This document shows, piece by piece, positions 26,327 to 34,205 of a stretch of 35,434 nucleotides of DNA. How positions within the stretch are numbered: the first letter of the stretch is position 1; every line of letters begins with the position of its first letter. Below the pieces are notes generated by a model. That model had not been told where the DNA came from, searched no databases, and worked only from the letters and a program-made list of their open reading frames with translations. Source of the DNA: Caulobacteraceae bacterium (GTDB taxonomy: Bacteria; Pseudomonadota; Alphaproteobacteria; Caulobacterales; Aquidulcibacteraceae); contig WRPF01000038.1 of assembly GCA_009773335.1 (NCBI GenBank), positions 1-35,434 on the forward strand, read 5' to 3'. A program made the position numbers and the translations under genes.

Positions 26327-28780
26327 ATGGACCCGAACCTCCCCATCTCCCAGCGCGCGAGCGCAGCCGCCCCCTACCTCGCCAAGCTCAATCCCGAGCA
26401 GCGCGCGGCGGTGGAGGCGCTGGACGGCCCTGTGCTGGTGCTCGCGGGCGCGGGCACAGGAAAAACGCGCGTGCTGACGACGCGGCTGGCGCACCTCCTG
26501 GCCACGGGCCGCGCGAAATCCTGGGAAGTGCTGGCGGTCACCTTCACCAACAAGGCCTCGCGCGAAATGCGCGAGCGGGTGGAGCACCTGCTCGGCCCCG
26601 GCGCGGGCGGCATTCGCTGGCTTGGCACGTTCCACTCGGTGAGCGCGCTCATGCTGCGCAAGCACGCCGAACTCGCGGGCCTGAAATCGAGTTTCACCAT
26701 CCTCGACACCGACGACCAGATCCGCCTGCTGAAGCAGATCATCGAGGCCGAGGGCATCGACGAAAAGCGCTGGACCGCGCGCGCGCTCGCCGGGCAGATC
26801 GATGCGTGGAAGAACCGCGCGCTCATCCCGCGCGACGTGCCGAAGGGCGAAGCGCATGCCTGGGGCGACGGCAAGGCGATCGCGATCTATGCGGCGTATC
26901 AGGAACGCCTGAAAATCCTCAACGCCTGCGATTTCGGCGACCTGCTGCTGCACGTCATCGACATCTTCAAGACCCGCCCCGACGTGCTCGCCGACTATCA
27001 CCGCCGACTGCCCTACATCATGGTGGACGAGTATCAGGACACCAACGTCGCGCAGTATCTGTGGCTGCGTCTGCTCGCACAGGGCTCGAACAATCTGTGC
27101 GTGGTCGGCGACGACGACCAGTCCATCTACGGCTGGCGCGGCGCGGAAGTGGACAACATCCTGCGCTTCGAGCGTGATTTCCCCGGCGCCAAGGTCGTGC
27201 GGCTGGAACGCAACTACCGCTCCACCGGCAACATTCTCGCGGCCGCATCCAAGCTGATCGACCACAACACCGGCCGCCTCGGAAAAACGCTGTGGACCGA
27301 GGACGAACCGGGCGACCGCGTGAAGGTGCGCGGCGTCTGGGACGGCGAGGGCGAAGCGCGCCTCATCGGCGACGACATCGAGCACTGGGTCTCCGAACGC
27401 AGGGAGCGCGGGTCTTCAGGCCCGCAAGCCGGCGCCGATGCGGGCCTGAAGGCCCGCGCTCCCGTCTATTCGCAATGCGCCGTCCTCGTGCGCGCGGCCT
27501 GGCAGATGCGCGCGTTCGAGGAACGCTTCCTCATGCTGCGCATCCCCTACAAGGTTATCGGCGGCCCGCGCTTCTTCGAGCGCGCGGAAGTGCGTGACGC
27601 GCACGCCTATCTCCGCCTCATCCGCAGCCCCGACGACGATCTCGCCTTCGAGCGCATCATCAACCAGCCCAAGCGCGGGCTCGCGGACGCGACGCTGAAA
27701 AAGCTGCACGCCGAAGCGAGCGCACGCACGCCGACGTTCAAACCCGACGAACCGCTGTTCGACATGCTCACCGGCGAGGTCACCGAGTATCCGGTTCCCG
27801 AAAACATCACCGCCTCGACGCGCTTCCGCTCCCTCACCGAGGCCGCGCGCGAGATCGTGAAAGGCGACGCGCTGCCGCTGAAGGCGCGCACGGCGCTGAA
27901 GGGTTTCCTCGCCGACCTCGACCGCTGGCGCGAGAAGCGCAAGCAGGTGAATCATGTGGAGCTCGCCGAAATCGTCCTCGACGAGAGCGGCTACACGGAG
28001 ATGTTGAAGAACGACAAATCCCCCACGGCGCAGACGCGGCTCGAGAACCTGAAGGAACTCGTGCAGGCGATGGGCCACTTCGACACGCTCGAAGCCTATC
28101 TCGAACACGTGGAACTCGTGCTCGACATCGACACGGGCGGCGGCGGCGATGAAGTGCATCTGTCGACGCTGCACGCAGCCAAAGGCCTCGAATGGCCGCT
28201 CGTCTTTTTGCCGGGCTGGGAGGAAACCGTGTTTCCCTCGCAGCGCTCGATGGACGAGAACGGCGTGAAGGGCCTCGAGGAGGAGCGCCGCCTCGCCTAT
28301 GTCGGCATCACGCGGGCGCGTCAGAGCGCGCGCATCTCCTTCGCCGCCAACCGCCAGATCTACGGCCGCTGGCAGAACGTGCTGCCCTCGCGCTTCATCG
28401 ACGAACTGCCGGAAGCCAACGTCGATGCGATTTCCGAAACCGGTTACGGCCGCGGCGGCGTCGGCGAGAGCGGCGCACGCTTTGAAGCCTACGCGCCAGG
28501 CGCAGGCTTCAACTCCGGCTACGAAAGCCCCGGCTGGAAGCGCGCGCAGGACAGGATGGGTGAAGGCAAGAGCTTCGGTCGCGCGCCCGCCATCGAAGGC
28601 GAAGCCCGCCTCGTGGCGAAATCCGCCGACAGCGACGCGAAATTTGCCGTCGGCGCGCGCATCTTCCACGACAAGTTCGGCTACGGCCGCATCCGCGCCG
28701 TGGAAGGCAACAAGCTGACGGTGGCGTTCGAGAAGGCGGGCGAGAAGAAGGTGATCGATAGTTTCGTGAAGGCGGCCTGA
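26327..28780 (+). CDS. uvrD: UvrD/PcrA-type DNA helicase with palindromic insertion
   Basis: An 817-residue superfamily 1 helicase moving 3' to 5', acting in repair and at stalled RNA polymerase. It has Walker A LAGAGTGKTRVL (Lys46), FTNKASREM, DEYQDTN (Walker B), VGDDDQSIYGWRGA, LERNYRST, LSTLHAAKGLEWP and YVGITRARQ. The C-terminus has the Tudor-like polymerase-binding domain of PcrA (GARIFHDKFGYGRIRAVEGNKLTV). Around residues 358-380 a Gly/Arg/Ala-rich stretch not typical of the family is encoded by a 62-base inverted repeat (27402-27463). Alternative starts lie at GTG 26276 and ATG 26303 and 26309; 26327 begins the part resembling homologues. Confidence 0.94.
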   Translation: MDPNLPISQRASAAAPYLAKLNPEQRAAVEALDGPVLVLAGAGTGKTRVLTTRLAHLLATGRAKSWEVLAVTFTNKASREMRERVEHLLGPGAGGIRWLGTFHSVSALMLRKHAELAGLKSSFTILDTDDQIRLLKQIIEAEGIDEKRWTARALAGQIDAWKNRALIPRDVPKGEAHAWGDGKAIAIYAAYQERLKILNACDFGDLLLHVIDIFKTRPDVLADYHRRLPYIMVDEYQDTNVAQYLWLRLLAQGSNNLCVVGDDDQSIYGWRGAEVDNILRFERDFPGAKVVRLERNYRSTGNILAAASKLIDHNTGRLGKTLWTEDEPGDRVKVRGVWDGEGEARLIGDDIEHWVSERRERGSSGPQAGADAGLKARAPVYSQCAVLVRAAWQMRAFEERFLMLRIPYKVIGGPRFFERAEVRDAHAYLRLIRSPDDDLAFERIINQPKRGLADATLKKLHAEASARTPTFKPDEPLFDMLTGEVTEYPVPENITASTRFRSLTEAAREIVKGDALPLKARTALKGFLADLDRWREKRKQVNHVELAEIVLDESGYTEMLKNDKSPTAQTRLENLKELVQAMGHFDTLEAYLEHVELVLDIDTGGGGDEVHLSTLHAAKGLEWPLVFLPGWEETVFPSQRSMDENGVKGLEEERRLAYVGITRARQSARISFAANRQIYGRWQNVLPSRFIDELPEANVDAISETGYGRGGVGESGARFEAYAPGAGFNSGYESPGWKRAQDRMGEGKSFGRAPAIEGEARLVAKSADSDAKFAVGARIFHDKFGYGRIRAVEGNKLTVAFEKAGEKKVIDSFVKAA
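27402..27463. repeat. Palindromic element inside the uvrD coding sequence
   Basis: Arms of 25 bases at 27402-27426 and 27439-27463 are inverted repeats with one mismatch, around a 12-base loop. Each arm contains its own near-palindrome of the form GCGGGCC-T-GA-AGGCCCGC. This is very like the arms of the element at 5550-5652 (GCGGGCC-TAT-GGCCCGC), but the conserved 25-base core is absent. It is read in frame as about 21 codons. Confidence 0.85.
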
Positions 28781-28783
28781 GGC

Positions 28784-29062
28784 TCATACAGGCCGGGCGC
28801 GCTTCGCATGAAGCACGGCGTCGATGATCACGTCGTCACCCACGACGCGGTAGTACACAAAGTACGGCGTCCGACGAACGATCATCCGTCGCGACACGCC
28901 ATCGGAAATCATTGGCCACAGCAATGGCGTCGCCGTCAGGTTACGTACGCTGGCGCGTATCCTCTTTTCGACAGCGACCGCTGCGCGAGGATTGTCGCGC
29001 CCGATCCATGACCGCATGTCGTCGATGTCCGCGAGCGCGGCACGCCGCCAGACGACTTTCAC
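28784..29062 (-). CDS. ParE/RelE-family toxin
   Basis: A 92-residue protein of the ParE/RelE plasmid-stabilisation fold: VVWRRAALADIDDMRSWIGRDNPRAAVAVEKRIRASV, then LLWPMISDGVSRRMIVRRTPYFVYYRVVGDDVIIDAVLHAKR. ParE members poison gyrase and RelE members cleave mRNA; the sequence looks more ParE-like. It starts at GTG 29062, overlapping the antitoxin stop by four bases (GTGA), so the pair is translationally coupled. It ends three bases from the convergent uvrD stop. Confidence 0.88.
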   Translation of the reverse strand: MKVVWRRAALADIDDMRSWIGRDNPRAAVAVEKRIRASVRNLTATPLLWPMISDGVSRRMIVRRTPYFVYYRVVGDDVIIDAVLHAKRARPV

Positions 29063-29277
29063 GCGCCGCCGCGTGCGAAGAACGCCTCGACTTCCTCCGC
29101 ATCGGCGAAATCGTCCGGCCCGGCAAGCCGCGCGGCGAGCACCTCAAGATGCCAGTCCGGCGCGTCCCGTGCAGCCGCCACTTCTTCCACGAGCACAACG
29201 AGTGCTTCTGAAAGCTCCTCCCGGCGCGCGGTCGGCAACCGCTGCAGGCGATCCACAAGAGTTTCGAGTTTCGTCAT
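29059..29277 (-). CDS. Putative antitoxin partner of the ParE-like toxin
   Basis: A 72-residue, mostly helical and acidic protein directly upstream of, and overlapping, the toxin gene, which is the classic antitoxin position. It begins MTKLETLVDRLQRLPTARREELSEALVVLVEEV and ends DDFADAEEVEAFFARGG. The tail could wrap the toxin. I see no clear ribbon-helix-helix or Phd motif, so its DNA-binding class is unassigned. The ATG at 29277 has GAGG close before it; an in-frame TTG at 29286 is less likely. The call rests mainly on context. Confidence 0.7.
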   Translation of the reverse strand: MTKLETLVDRLQRLPTARREELSEALVVLVEEVAAARDAPDWHLEVLAARLAGPDDFADAEEVEAFFARGGA

Positions 29278-29397
29278 GCGCCTCAAATACCATGACCGGA
29301 GGCTGACATGAAATCCTCTGATGGAGGTTTCGCACCGCCGCTTGCCCTCCCAACCCCCGCCAGCCTAGCCTCCCCGCACCACAAGGGAGCCCACGCC

Positions 29398-29817
29398 ATG
29401 AAACTCAAAGCGTTCGCCGTCGCCGCCGCCGTGGCCTGCGGTTCCATCCCCGCCCCCGCGCACGCAGCGCCCGCCGTGACGGTCGAGGTGTGCATCACCG
29501 ATGTCCGCGTGCAGACAGGGAATGCGCGCCACAGCCTGTCGGGCTTCGGCAAGATCCGCGACGGGCGGCTCTTCGCGTGGTCGATCGCCGCCACCGACAT
29601 GGCCGCAATCGTCGGCACGGCGTCGAGCATCACGCCAATCACCGCCGGCCCGGGCACGGGATATCTCGCGGGCGCCGAACCCGAACTCGTGCGCTTCGTC
29701 GAACGCGCCGCCGCCGACGGCGCGTGGCTGCGCATCAGCCTCGACGCGTCGACAGGCGCCTCGCAAAAGGCGAGCACCGTCGCGCGCGGGTATCCGGGAT
29801 CGGGGCGCTGCGGCTGA
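29398..29817 (+). CDS. Small exported protein of unknown function
   Basis: A 139-residue protein with a signal peptide (MKLKAFAVAAAVACGSIPAPAHA) and a mature part I do not recognise: a beta-like start (VTVEVCITDVRVQTGNARHSLSGFGKIRDGRLFAWSIA), a Gly/Ala-rich middle, and LRISLDASTGASQKAS near the end. Two Cys could form a disulfide. It is probably periplasmic. The frame is open to an ATG at 29308, but the 29398 ATG has AAGGGAG upstream and begins the signal peptide. Confidence 0.7.
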   Translation: MKLKAFAVAAAVACGSIPAPAHAAPAVTVEVCITDVRVQTGNARHSLSGFGKIRDGRLFAWSIAATDMAAIVGTASSITPITAGPGTGYLAGAEPELVRFVERAAADGAWLRISLDASTGASQKASTVARGYPGSGRCG

Positions 29818-29851
29818 CACCGCATCACGCCATCATTGCGGAAATGTAGGG

Positions 29852-29871
29852 GGAACGCGGACGCGCGTTCC
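29852..29871. repeat. Perfect 8-base inverted repeat
   Basis: GGAACGCG and CGCGTTCC surround GACG. It lies 34 bases after the small exported protein gene and about 45 bases before the shared 22-base motif. No T-run is present. It could be a weak terminator or an operator for the downstream gene. Confidence 0.4.
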
Positions 29872-29915
29872 ACGCTTTCGCGTACCCCGCGCCGATGGCC
29901 GCCATGAAACGCGTC

Positions 29916-29937
29916 TGAATCTATCCGACCGGACTCC
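29916..29937 (+). promoter_or_regulatory. 22-base motif shared with 4970-4991
   Basis: Identical over 22 bases to the motif ahead of the paralogue-1 gene, with flanking similarity on both sides. It lies 42 bases before the ATG of the gene at 29980. Confidence 0.6.
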
Positions 29938-29979
29938 GGCCCGTGGGATCATGGCGTCTTCACATCAGGTGAAGGAGCC

Positions 29980-30456
29980 ATGAAACACACACACCCGCCG
30001 AGACCCGACATCGCCAGAGTGAACGCCATCGCCCAGTCGCTACGACTGTGGGTGCTGGAGATCATCGCCTGGATCGCCGGGATCGCAGGCGTGAAATTCC
30101 GGCCCGACATTTCCGAAGAGATCTACGCCGCGAAACTCTGCGTGTTTCTCCACGCCGTGCATCGCTGCGATCAGCGCGGTCGCGGATTTGCGCGCAGGCA
30201 CTGGCGCGGCGCGGCGCCGGGATTTCGTTATGCGTTCAAACGCGGACAGCTTCGGGCGTTCACGCGCGTCGTGAAAATTCGCACTCTGACGAACCTGCGC
30301 AAATTGCTCAACGACATGGAGCCCGCCATCGCGCGGGTCGTGCGACAGCTGAAAAAGCAAAGCATCCACACCCACCTCGTCCCCGTCGCGCCCGGCGCGG
30401 ATACGTGCATCGCAGCGATTGCGAACATGGCGCCCGAAGAGTCGGACACGTCATGA
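29980..30456 (+). CDS. Small basic helical protein of unknown function, paralogue 2
   Basis: A 158-residue paralogue of the protein at 5046-5540. A hydrophobic helix near the N-terminus (SLRLWVLEIIAWIAGIAGV) could insert in a membrane. It is followed by an acidic/Cys-containing helix, an Arg-rich stretch (RRHWRGAAPGFRYAFKRGQLRAFTRVVKIRTLTNLRKLLNDM), a basic segment and a tail ending Asp-Thr-Ser. Sharing with paralogue 1 includes SLR-W-LE--AW, GFRYA, TR-V and TL--R--LND. The twelve bases spanning DTS and the stop are identical in both genes. GGAG lies just before the ATG. No known catalytic motif is visible. Confidence 0.68.
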   Translation: MKHTHPPRPDIARVNAIAQSLRLWVLEIIAWIAGIAGVKFRPDISEEIYAAKLCVFLHAVHRCDQRGRGFARRHWRGAAPGFRYAFKRGQLRAFTRVVKIRTLTNLRKLLNDMEPAIARVVRQLKKQSIHTHLVPVAPGADTCIAAIANMAPEESDTS

Positions 30457-30466
30457 TGTCGGCGAA

Positions 30467-30565
30467 CAGGACCGCCGGCGCCCTCGCCGGCATTCGGTGT
30501 CGAACCAACGCGAGATTCTGCGGAGTCTGGCGGCGCCCGCCCATGCCGGCGAGGGCGCGAACCGC
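30467..30565. repeat. Long palindromic element with conserved core, copy 2
   Basis: Inner arms at 30478-30493 and 30543-30558 are perfect 16-base inverted repeats; the outer flanks pair only partly. The arm sequence (GCGCCCTCGCCGGCAT) differs from copy 1, but the 25-base core in the loop (30508-30532) is identical, as is its distance to the right arm (ten bases). The element lies ten bases after the paralogue-2 stop and ends five bases before the GTG start of the pseudouridine synthase. Confidence 0.82.
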
Positions 30566-30570
30566 AGCGC

Positions 30571-31290
30571 GTGAACAAATGGCTCGCGCAGTCGGGCGTG
30601 TGCTCGCGGCGCGAAGCCGAGGCGCTGATTGCGGCGGGACTTGTGTCCGTCGACGGGCAGACCGTAAGCGATGCGGGCCGCAAGATCGAACGCGGCCAGA
30701 CGCTGACCCTGCAGGACGCCGGCGCCGCGCAGTTGCGCGCGCAGATGACCGTGGTGATCCACAAACCCGTCGGCGTCGTCTCCGCGCATCCCGAGCCGGG
30801 GCAGGTCGAAGCGGCAAAATTGCTGACCGCCGAAAATCTCTGGAACGGGCGCGGCGATATTCCGGCGAAGGACGCCTCCCTTCCCCCGCTCGGGCGCCTT
30901 GACCGGGATTCGCGCGGGCTGCTGCTGCTCTCCGAAGACGGCGTGCTCGCGAAGGCCGTGATCGGGCCGGACTCCACGCTCGACAAGGAATACCTCGTGC
31001 GCGTCGCCGGCCGCATCGACGACCGGAAAATCCACCTTCTCCGCCACGGCCTCTCGCTCGACGGCCGCACCCTGCGCCCCGCCACTGTCGAAGAGATCGG
31101 CCCGCAGCGTCTGCGATTCATCCTGCGCGAAGGCCGCAACCGCCAGATCCGGCGCATGTGCGAAAGCGTCAGCCTCGACGTCGTCGATCTCCTGCGCATC
31201 CGCATCGGCCCGATCGAGCTCGGCGATCTGCCAGAAGGCCAATGGCGCCCGCTCGGTCCCGGCGAGCGATCAGCGCTGCTGCGCGGCTAG
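30571..31290 (+). CDS. RluF-like rRNA pseudouridine synthase
   Basis: A 239-residue enzyme of the RsuA/RluB/RluE/RluF group, converting a specific rRNA uridine to pseudouridine. An S4 RNA-binding domain (NKWLAQSGVCSRREAEALIAAGLVSVDG) precedes the catalytic domain with IHKPVGV, GRLDRDSRGLLLLSEDG (catalytic Asp) and FILREGRNRQIRRMCE. The DKEYLVRV segment and the ending are most like RluF. GTG 30571 is the first possible start in the frame. It begins at the very start of the S4 domain, slightly short for the family, and lies five bases after a palindromic element. No good ribosome-binding site is visible. The stop lies in the CTAG end of the repeat at 31287. Confidence 0.9.
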   Translation: MNKWLAQSGVCSRREAEALIAAGLVSVDGQTVSDAGRKIERGQTLTLQDAGAAQLRAQMTVVIHKPVGVVSAHPEPGQVEAAKLLTAENLWNGRGDIPAKDASLPPLGRLDRDSRGLLLLSEDGVLAKAVIGPDSTLDKEYLVRVAGRIDDRKIHLLRHGLSLDGRTLRPATVEEIGPQRLRFILREGRNRQIRRMCESVSLDVVDLLRIRIGPIELGDLPEGQWRPLGPGERSALLRG

Positions 31291-31392
31291 AGCAATTTCC
31301 GACGAAGTCGGCGCCGGTTCGTCGCCAGAAAATGCGTTCAAACAAGAAGCTAGAGCCCCGATCCGATTCAATCGGATCGGAAATGGCTCTAG
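31287..31392. repeat. Palindromic intergenic repeat, copy B (bidirectional terminator-like)
   Basis: About 106 bases, closely similar to 10676-10785. The strongest hairpin pairs AGAGCC (31352-31357) with GGCTCT (31385-31390) and CCGATCCGAT (31358-31367) with ATCGGATCGG (31371-31380). Both ends are CTAG: the left end supplies the stop of the pseudouridine synthase, and the right end, read on the minus strand, supplies that of the DUF1254 gene. Confidence 0.9.
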
Positions 31393-32714
31393 ATCTTCGC
31401 GAGCGGCGGCAGCGTCCAGCGGCCATTGCGCAGATTCGCGCGCGGCAGATAGGCGCGGAATGTCACCCGGAACGGCCCGCGCGGCGCCGGCAGCCAGTTC
31501 GACGTATCGTCCGGCTGGTCCGCCGAAAGCATGATCGCCATCGATCCGTCGGCGTTCACTTTCAATCCTTCGGTGCGATTGCCGATCGCAAAACGGCGAA
31601 CCGGATTGTCGACGAAGAACAGCCGGCCATCCGCATCCGGTTCGTACATCGACAGCGACCAGAACGCATCGACCGGCGCGCCGCCCGCAGGCAACGAAAA
31701 CACATAGCGCGAGGCGCCGTTCAGCTCCGCGCCGGAAGCATCCCTGTCGGCAGACAAGTAAACCGCCTCCTCCGGCGGCAACGCGCCAAGCCCCGAAAGC
31801 GCGACCTGCGCGCGATAGGCGTCGTCATCGCCGAAATCGCCGGTGTTCGCAGCCGGATAGAGCCAGCCATCGACCTCGTGGCCCTTGCGTGCAAACCCCG
31901 CCTTCAGCTCAGCAAGCGTCTGCGTGATCGTTCCCTGCCAGAGCACGCGTTGAACTTCCGGCATCGCTTCCCATGTATCGGCCTCCACCGGCCCCAACCC
32001 CGTCGCGCGATATCTGGAAGCACGGGATGCCGGACCTGTCCCATGGCGCGAGCGCCACAGGCTTTCGTTGACGACGCCGAGGAAATTGTGCGCATCGCTC
32101 GCACTCGTCGGCGCCACGCGGCGCGGGATGAGCGGATCGGCAGTCACCGGCGTCATCGTGAATCGTTGCTGCACCGCCTTGGCCGCTTCGAGATCAGACG
32201 GACCATCGACGAGGATTCGCGCCAGCGCCCAGAGGTCCGTCGTCGGCGACCGGATGAGTTCCACGCCCGCAGGCGCCGCGCCGCGATAGCCGGGCCCCAC
32301 GATCCAGAAGCGTCCGCCGCGACCGCCCGTCGCGCGCGTGCCGATGATGCGGAAATTGTCGGTGAACGCCGACATGAACGCGACGCTGAAATAGCGGCCA
32401 AGCACGGATGGCGCGAAGACCTCGACGGGCCCGCCGGAAAGATCGATCCACGCGGAGGAATAGAGCGTATCGTTGTTCGGCGTCGTGACCGTGCGGGCCG
32501 TGTGATCAGACAACGTGCTACGGTGGCCAAAGCGATTGAATCCAGTGCCCGTCGTCGTCGCCCGCGCCGCGAGTCGCGCCATCTCATAAGGCGCAAAGCC
32601 ATACAGGAACGCATCGCGAATCGACGCGGGCGACTGCGCGAACGCACTCGGCGCGCCCAGCGCCAGAGCCGCCGCGCCCGTGGTCAGCGACTGTGCGAAT
32701 TGCCGTCTGTTCAT
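31389..32714 (-). CDS. Exported DUF1254/DUF1214 protein
   Basis: A 441-residue protein with a Tat-like or Sec signal (MNRRQFAQSLTTGAAALALGAPSAFA; the twin Arg is followed by Gln-Phe). The N-terminal DUF1254 region shows DAFLYGFAPYEMARL and TPNNDTLYSSAWIDLSGGPVEVFAPS. The C-terminal DUF1214 region has PVDAFWSLSMYEPDGRLFF-like text (PVDAFWSLSMYEPDADGRLF) followed by NRTEGLKVNADGSMAIMLSADQP and NWLPAPRGPFRVTFRAYLP. The two-domain order is typical of the family, whose reaction is not established. GGGAGG lies seven bases before the ATG. Confidence 0.9.
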   Translation of the reverse strand: MNRRQFAQSLTTGAAALALGAPSAFAQSPASIRDAFLYGFAPYEMARLAARATTTGTGFNRFGHRSTLSDHTARTVTTPNNDTLYSSAWIDLSGGPVEVFAPSVLGRYFSVAFMSAFTDNFRIIGTRATGGRGGRFWIVGPGYRGAAPAGVELIRSPTTDLWALARILVDGPSDLEAAKAVQQRFTMTPVTADPLIPRRVAPTSASDAHNFLGVVNESLWRSRHGTGPASRASRYRATGLGPVEADTWEAMPEVQRVLWQGTITQTLAELKAGFARKGHEVDGWLYPAANTGDFGDDDAYRAQVALSGLGALPPEEAVYLSADRDASGAELNGASRYVFSLPAGGAPVDAFWSLSMYEPDADGRLFFVDNPVRRFAIGNRTEGLKVNADGSMAIMLSADQPDDTSNWLPAPRGPFRVTFRAYLPRANLRNGRWTLPPLAKI

Positions 32715-32777
32715 TGAAGTCCTCCCCGCGTCTTTTCAGACCGGCTTAGGACGCCCCGGCGCAGACGCCAAGACCGT

Positions 32778-33959
32778 TCAGCGGCGCCAGGCGCGGATCG
32801 CGTCGATCACGCGGTCCTGATCGGCCTCGGACAGATCGGCGTGCATGGGCAGGCTGATCACGACGTCCGCCTTTGCATCGGTGACAGGCAAGCCGTTGCC
32901 GCCGACCGGATAGTCCCGGTACGGAACCTGACGGTGCAACGGGATCGGATAGTAACACGCCGTCGGCACGCCGTGGGCCTTGAGATGCGCAGCGAGTTCG
33001 TCGCGGCCCTGCACTTCGATGGTGTATTGCGCCCAGACCGAAACGCCGCCGTCGATCACGGTCGGCACGGCGTCGACCACATCGCGCAGGCCGTCGTTGT
33101 AGCGTTTTGCAATCCGGTTGCGCCACGCGATCTCGTCGGCGAACACGTTGAGCTTTTCAATGAGGATCGCGGCCTGTACGGTATCGAGACGGCTGTTCAT
33201 GCCGATGCGCATGGCCATGTATTTCGGATCGTGCTCGAACTTCGTCGCCGCGATGTCGGCGGCCGTCGCCTTGCCGTGGACCCGCAGCGAATCCATCAAC
33301 TCCGCAAGCCCTGCATCGTTGGTGAGCACAGCGCCGCCGTCGCCGTAGCAGCCGAGCGGCTTTGCCGGAAAGAAGCTCGTCGTGACGCAATCGGCCCAGT
33401 GCATCGGGTGCTTGCCGTCGAGCGTGCAGCCGAAACCCTGTGCACTGTCGGCGATGAGTTTGAGCCCGTGGGCGCGCGCGACCTTGGCGATCGCCGGATA
33501 GTCGGCTGGCTGGCCGAAGAGATCGACGGCGATGACGACCTTCGGCGTCAGTTTCCCGGCGGCCTTCACCTCGCGGATCGCGGCATCGAGACGATCTGCG
33601 TCCATGCAGTAGGTGTCGGCTTTCACGTCGACGAACACGGGAGACGCACCAGTCCACGGCGGCACTTCCGCCGTCGCGGCGAACGTGAACGACGGGCAGA
33701 ACACTGCATCGCCTGCGCCCACGCCCCAGGCCATCAACGGCAGCGCCAGCGCATCGGTGCCGTTCGCGCAGGAGACGCAATGCGCAGCCTCGCCGAACGC
33801 CGCCATCTGCTGCTCGAACGCGCGAACCTGCGGCCCCATCACGAACGCGCCCGAGTTGATGACGTTCATCACCGCCTCGTCGATGCGCGCGCCAAGGCGA
33901 TGGCGCTGGGCGAGGAGGTCGATGAAGGACAGCGGGCGGGTGGCGGCGGAAGCGTTCAT
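32778..33959 (-). CDS. DegT/DnrJ-family sugar aminotransferase (WbpE-like)
   Basis: A 393-residue PLP enzyme that transfers an amino group to a keto-sugar nucleotide. It begins SFIDLLAQRHRLGARIDEAV and has SCANGTDALALPLMA, AVDLFGQPADY, DSAQGFG (Asp171, PLP nitrogen) and the Schiff-base Lys200 in SFFPAKPLGCYGDGGA. The ending has YTIEVQGRDELAAHLKAHGVPTACYYPIPLHRQ. The pattern closely follows WbpE-type enzymes, which make UDP-2-acetamido-3-amino-glucuronate for surface polysaccharide. The divergent glycosyltransferase agrees with that. The start at 33959 fits homologues but lacks a clear ribosome-binding site; the frame is open to 34133. Confidence 0.92.
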   Translation of the reverse strand: MNASAATRPLSFIDLLAQRHRLGARIDEAVMNVINSGAFVMGPQVRAFEQQMAAFGEAAHCVSCANGTDALALPLMAWGVGAGDAVFCPSFTFAATAEVPPWTGASPVFVDVKADTYCMDADRLDAAIREVKAAGKLTPKVVIAVDLFGQPADYPAIAKVARAHGLKLIADSAQGFGCTLDGKHPMHWADCVTTSFFPAKPLGCYGDGGAVLTNDAGLAELMDSLRVHGKATAADIAATKFEHDPKYMAMRIGMNSRLDTVQAAILIEKLNVFADEIAWRNRIAKRYNDGLRDVVDAVPTVIDGGVSVWAQYTIEVQGRDELAAHLKAHGVPTACYYPIPLHRQVPYRDYPVGGNGLPVTDAKADVVISLPMHADLSEADQDRVIDAIRAWRR

Positions 33960-34205
33960 GGAGGGCGAATTCCGTGTGGGGCGGGCGAGCCGCGATGTGG
34001 CGGCTCCCATGCGGCGGTGGCCGACGGGGGTCAATCGGCTGCGCTGACGCGGATGGGGCCACGTAACAAACACCGCCCCGCAGGCCATGGCGCGCAACAA
34101 GTCCGCGCGCTTCCAACCCCGGCGTTGAAGCACAATGTGACCGCGCGGGTGCGCCTGACGCGCCCGGAGGTTGCGCGGTCGCGGGCAGCGGTGTTAGCCG
34201 CGCCC

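Noticed and set aside
26297-28669. Long minus-strand frames (362 and 417 codons) opposite uvrD
   Set aside because: Antisense shadows of a certain helicase gene without motifs.
29308-29397. Extended N-terminus of the small exported protein from ATG 29308
   Set aside because: It would bury the signal peptide 30 residues inside; the ATG at 29398 has a better ribosome-binding site and places the signal at the N-terminus.
31158-32717. 519-codon plus-strand open frame opposite the DUF1254 gene
   Set aside because: It overlaps the pseudouridine synthase end, the palindromic repeat and a well-supported minus-strand gene; its Arg-rich text has no family features.
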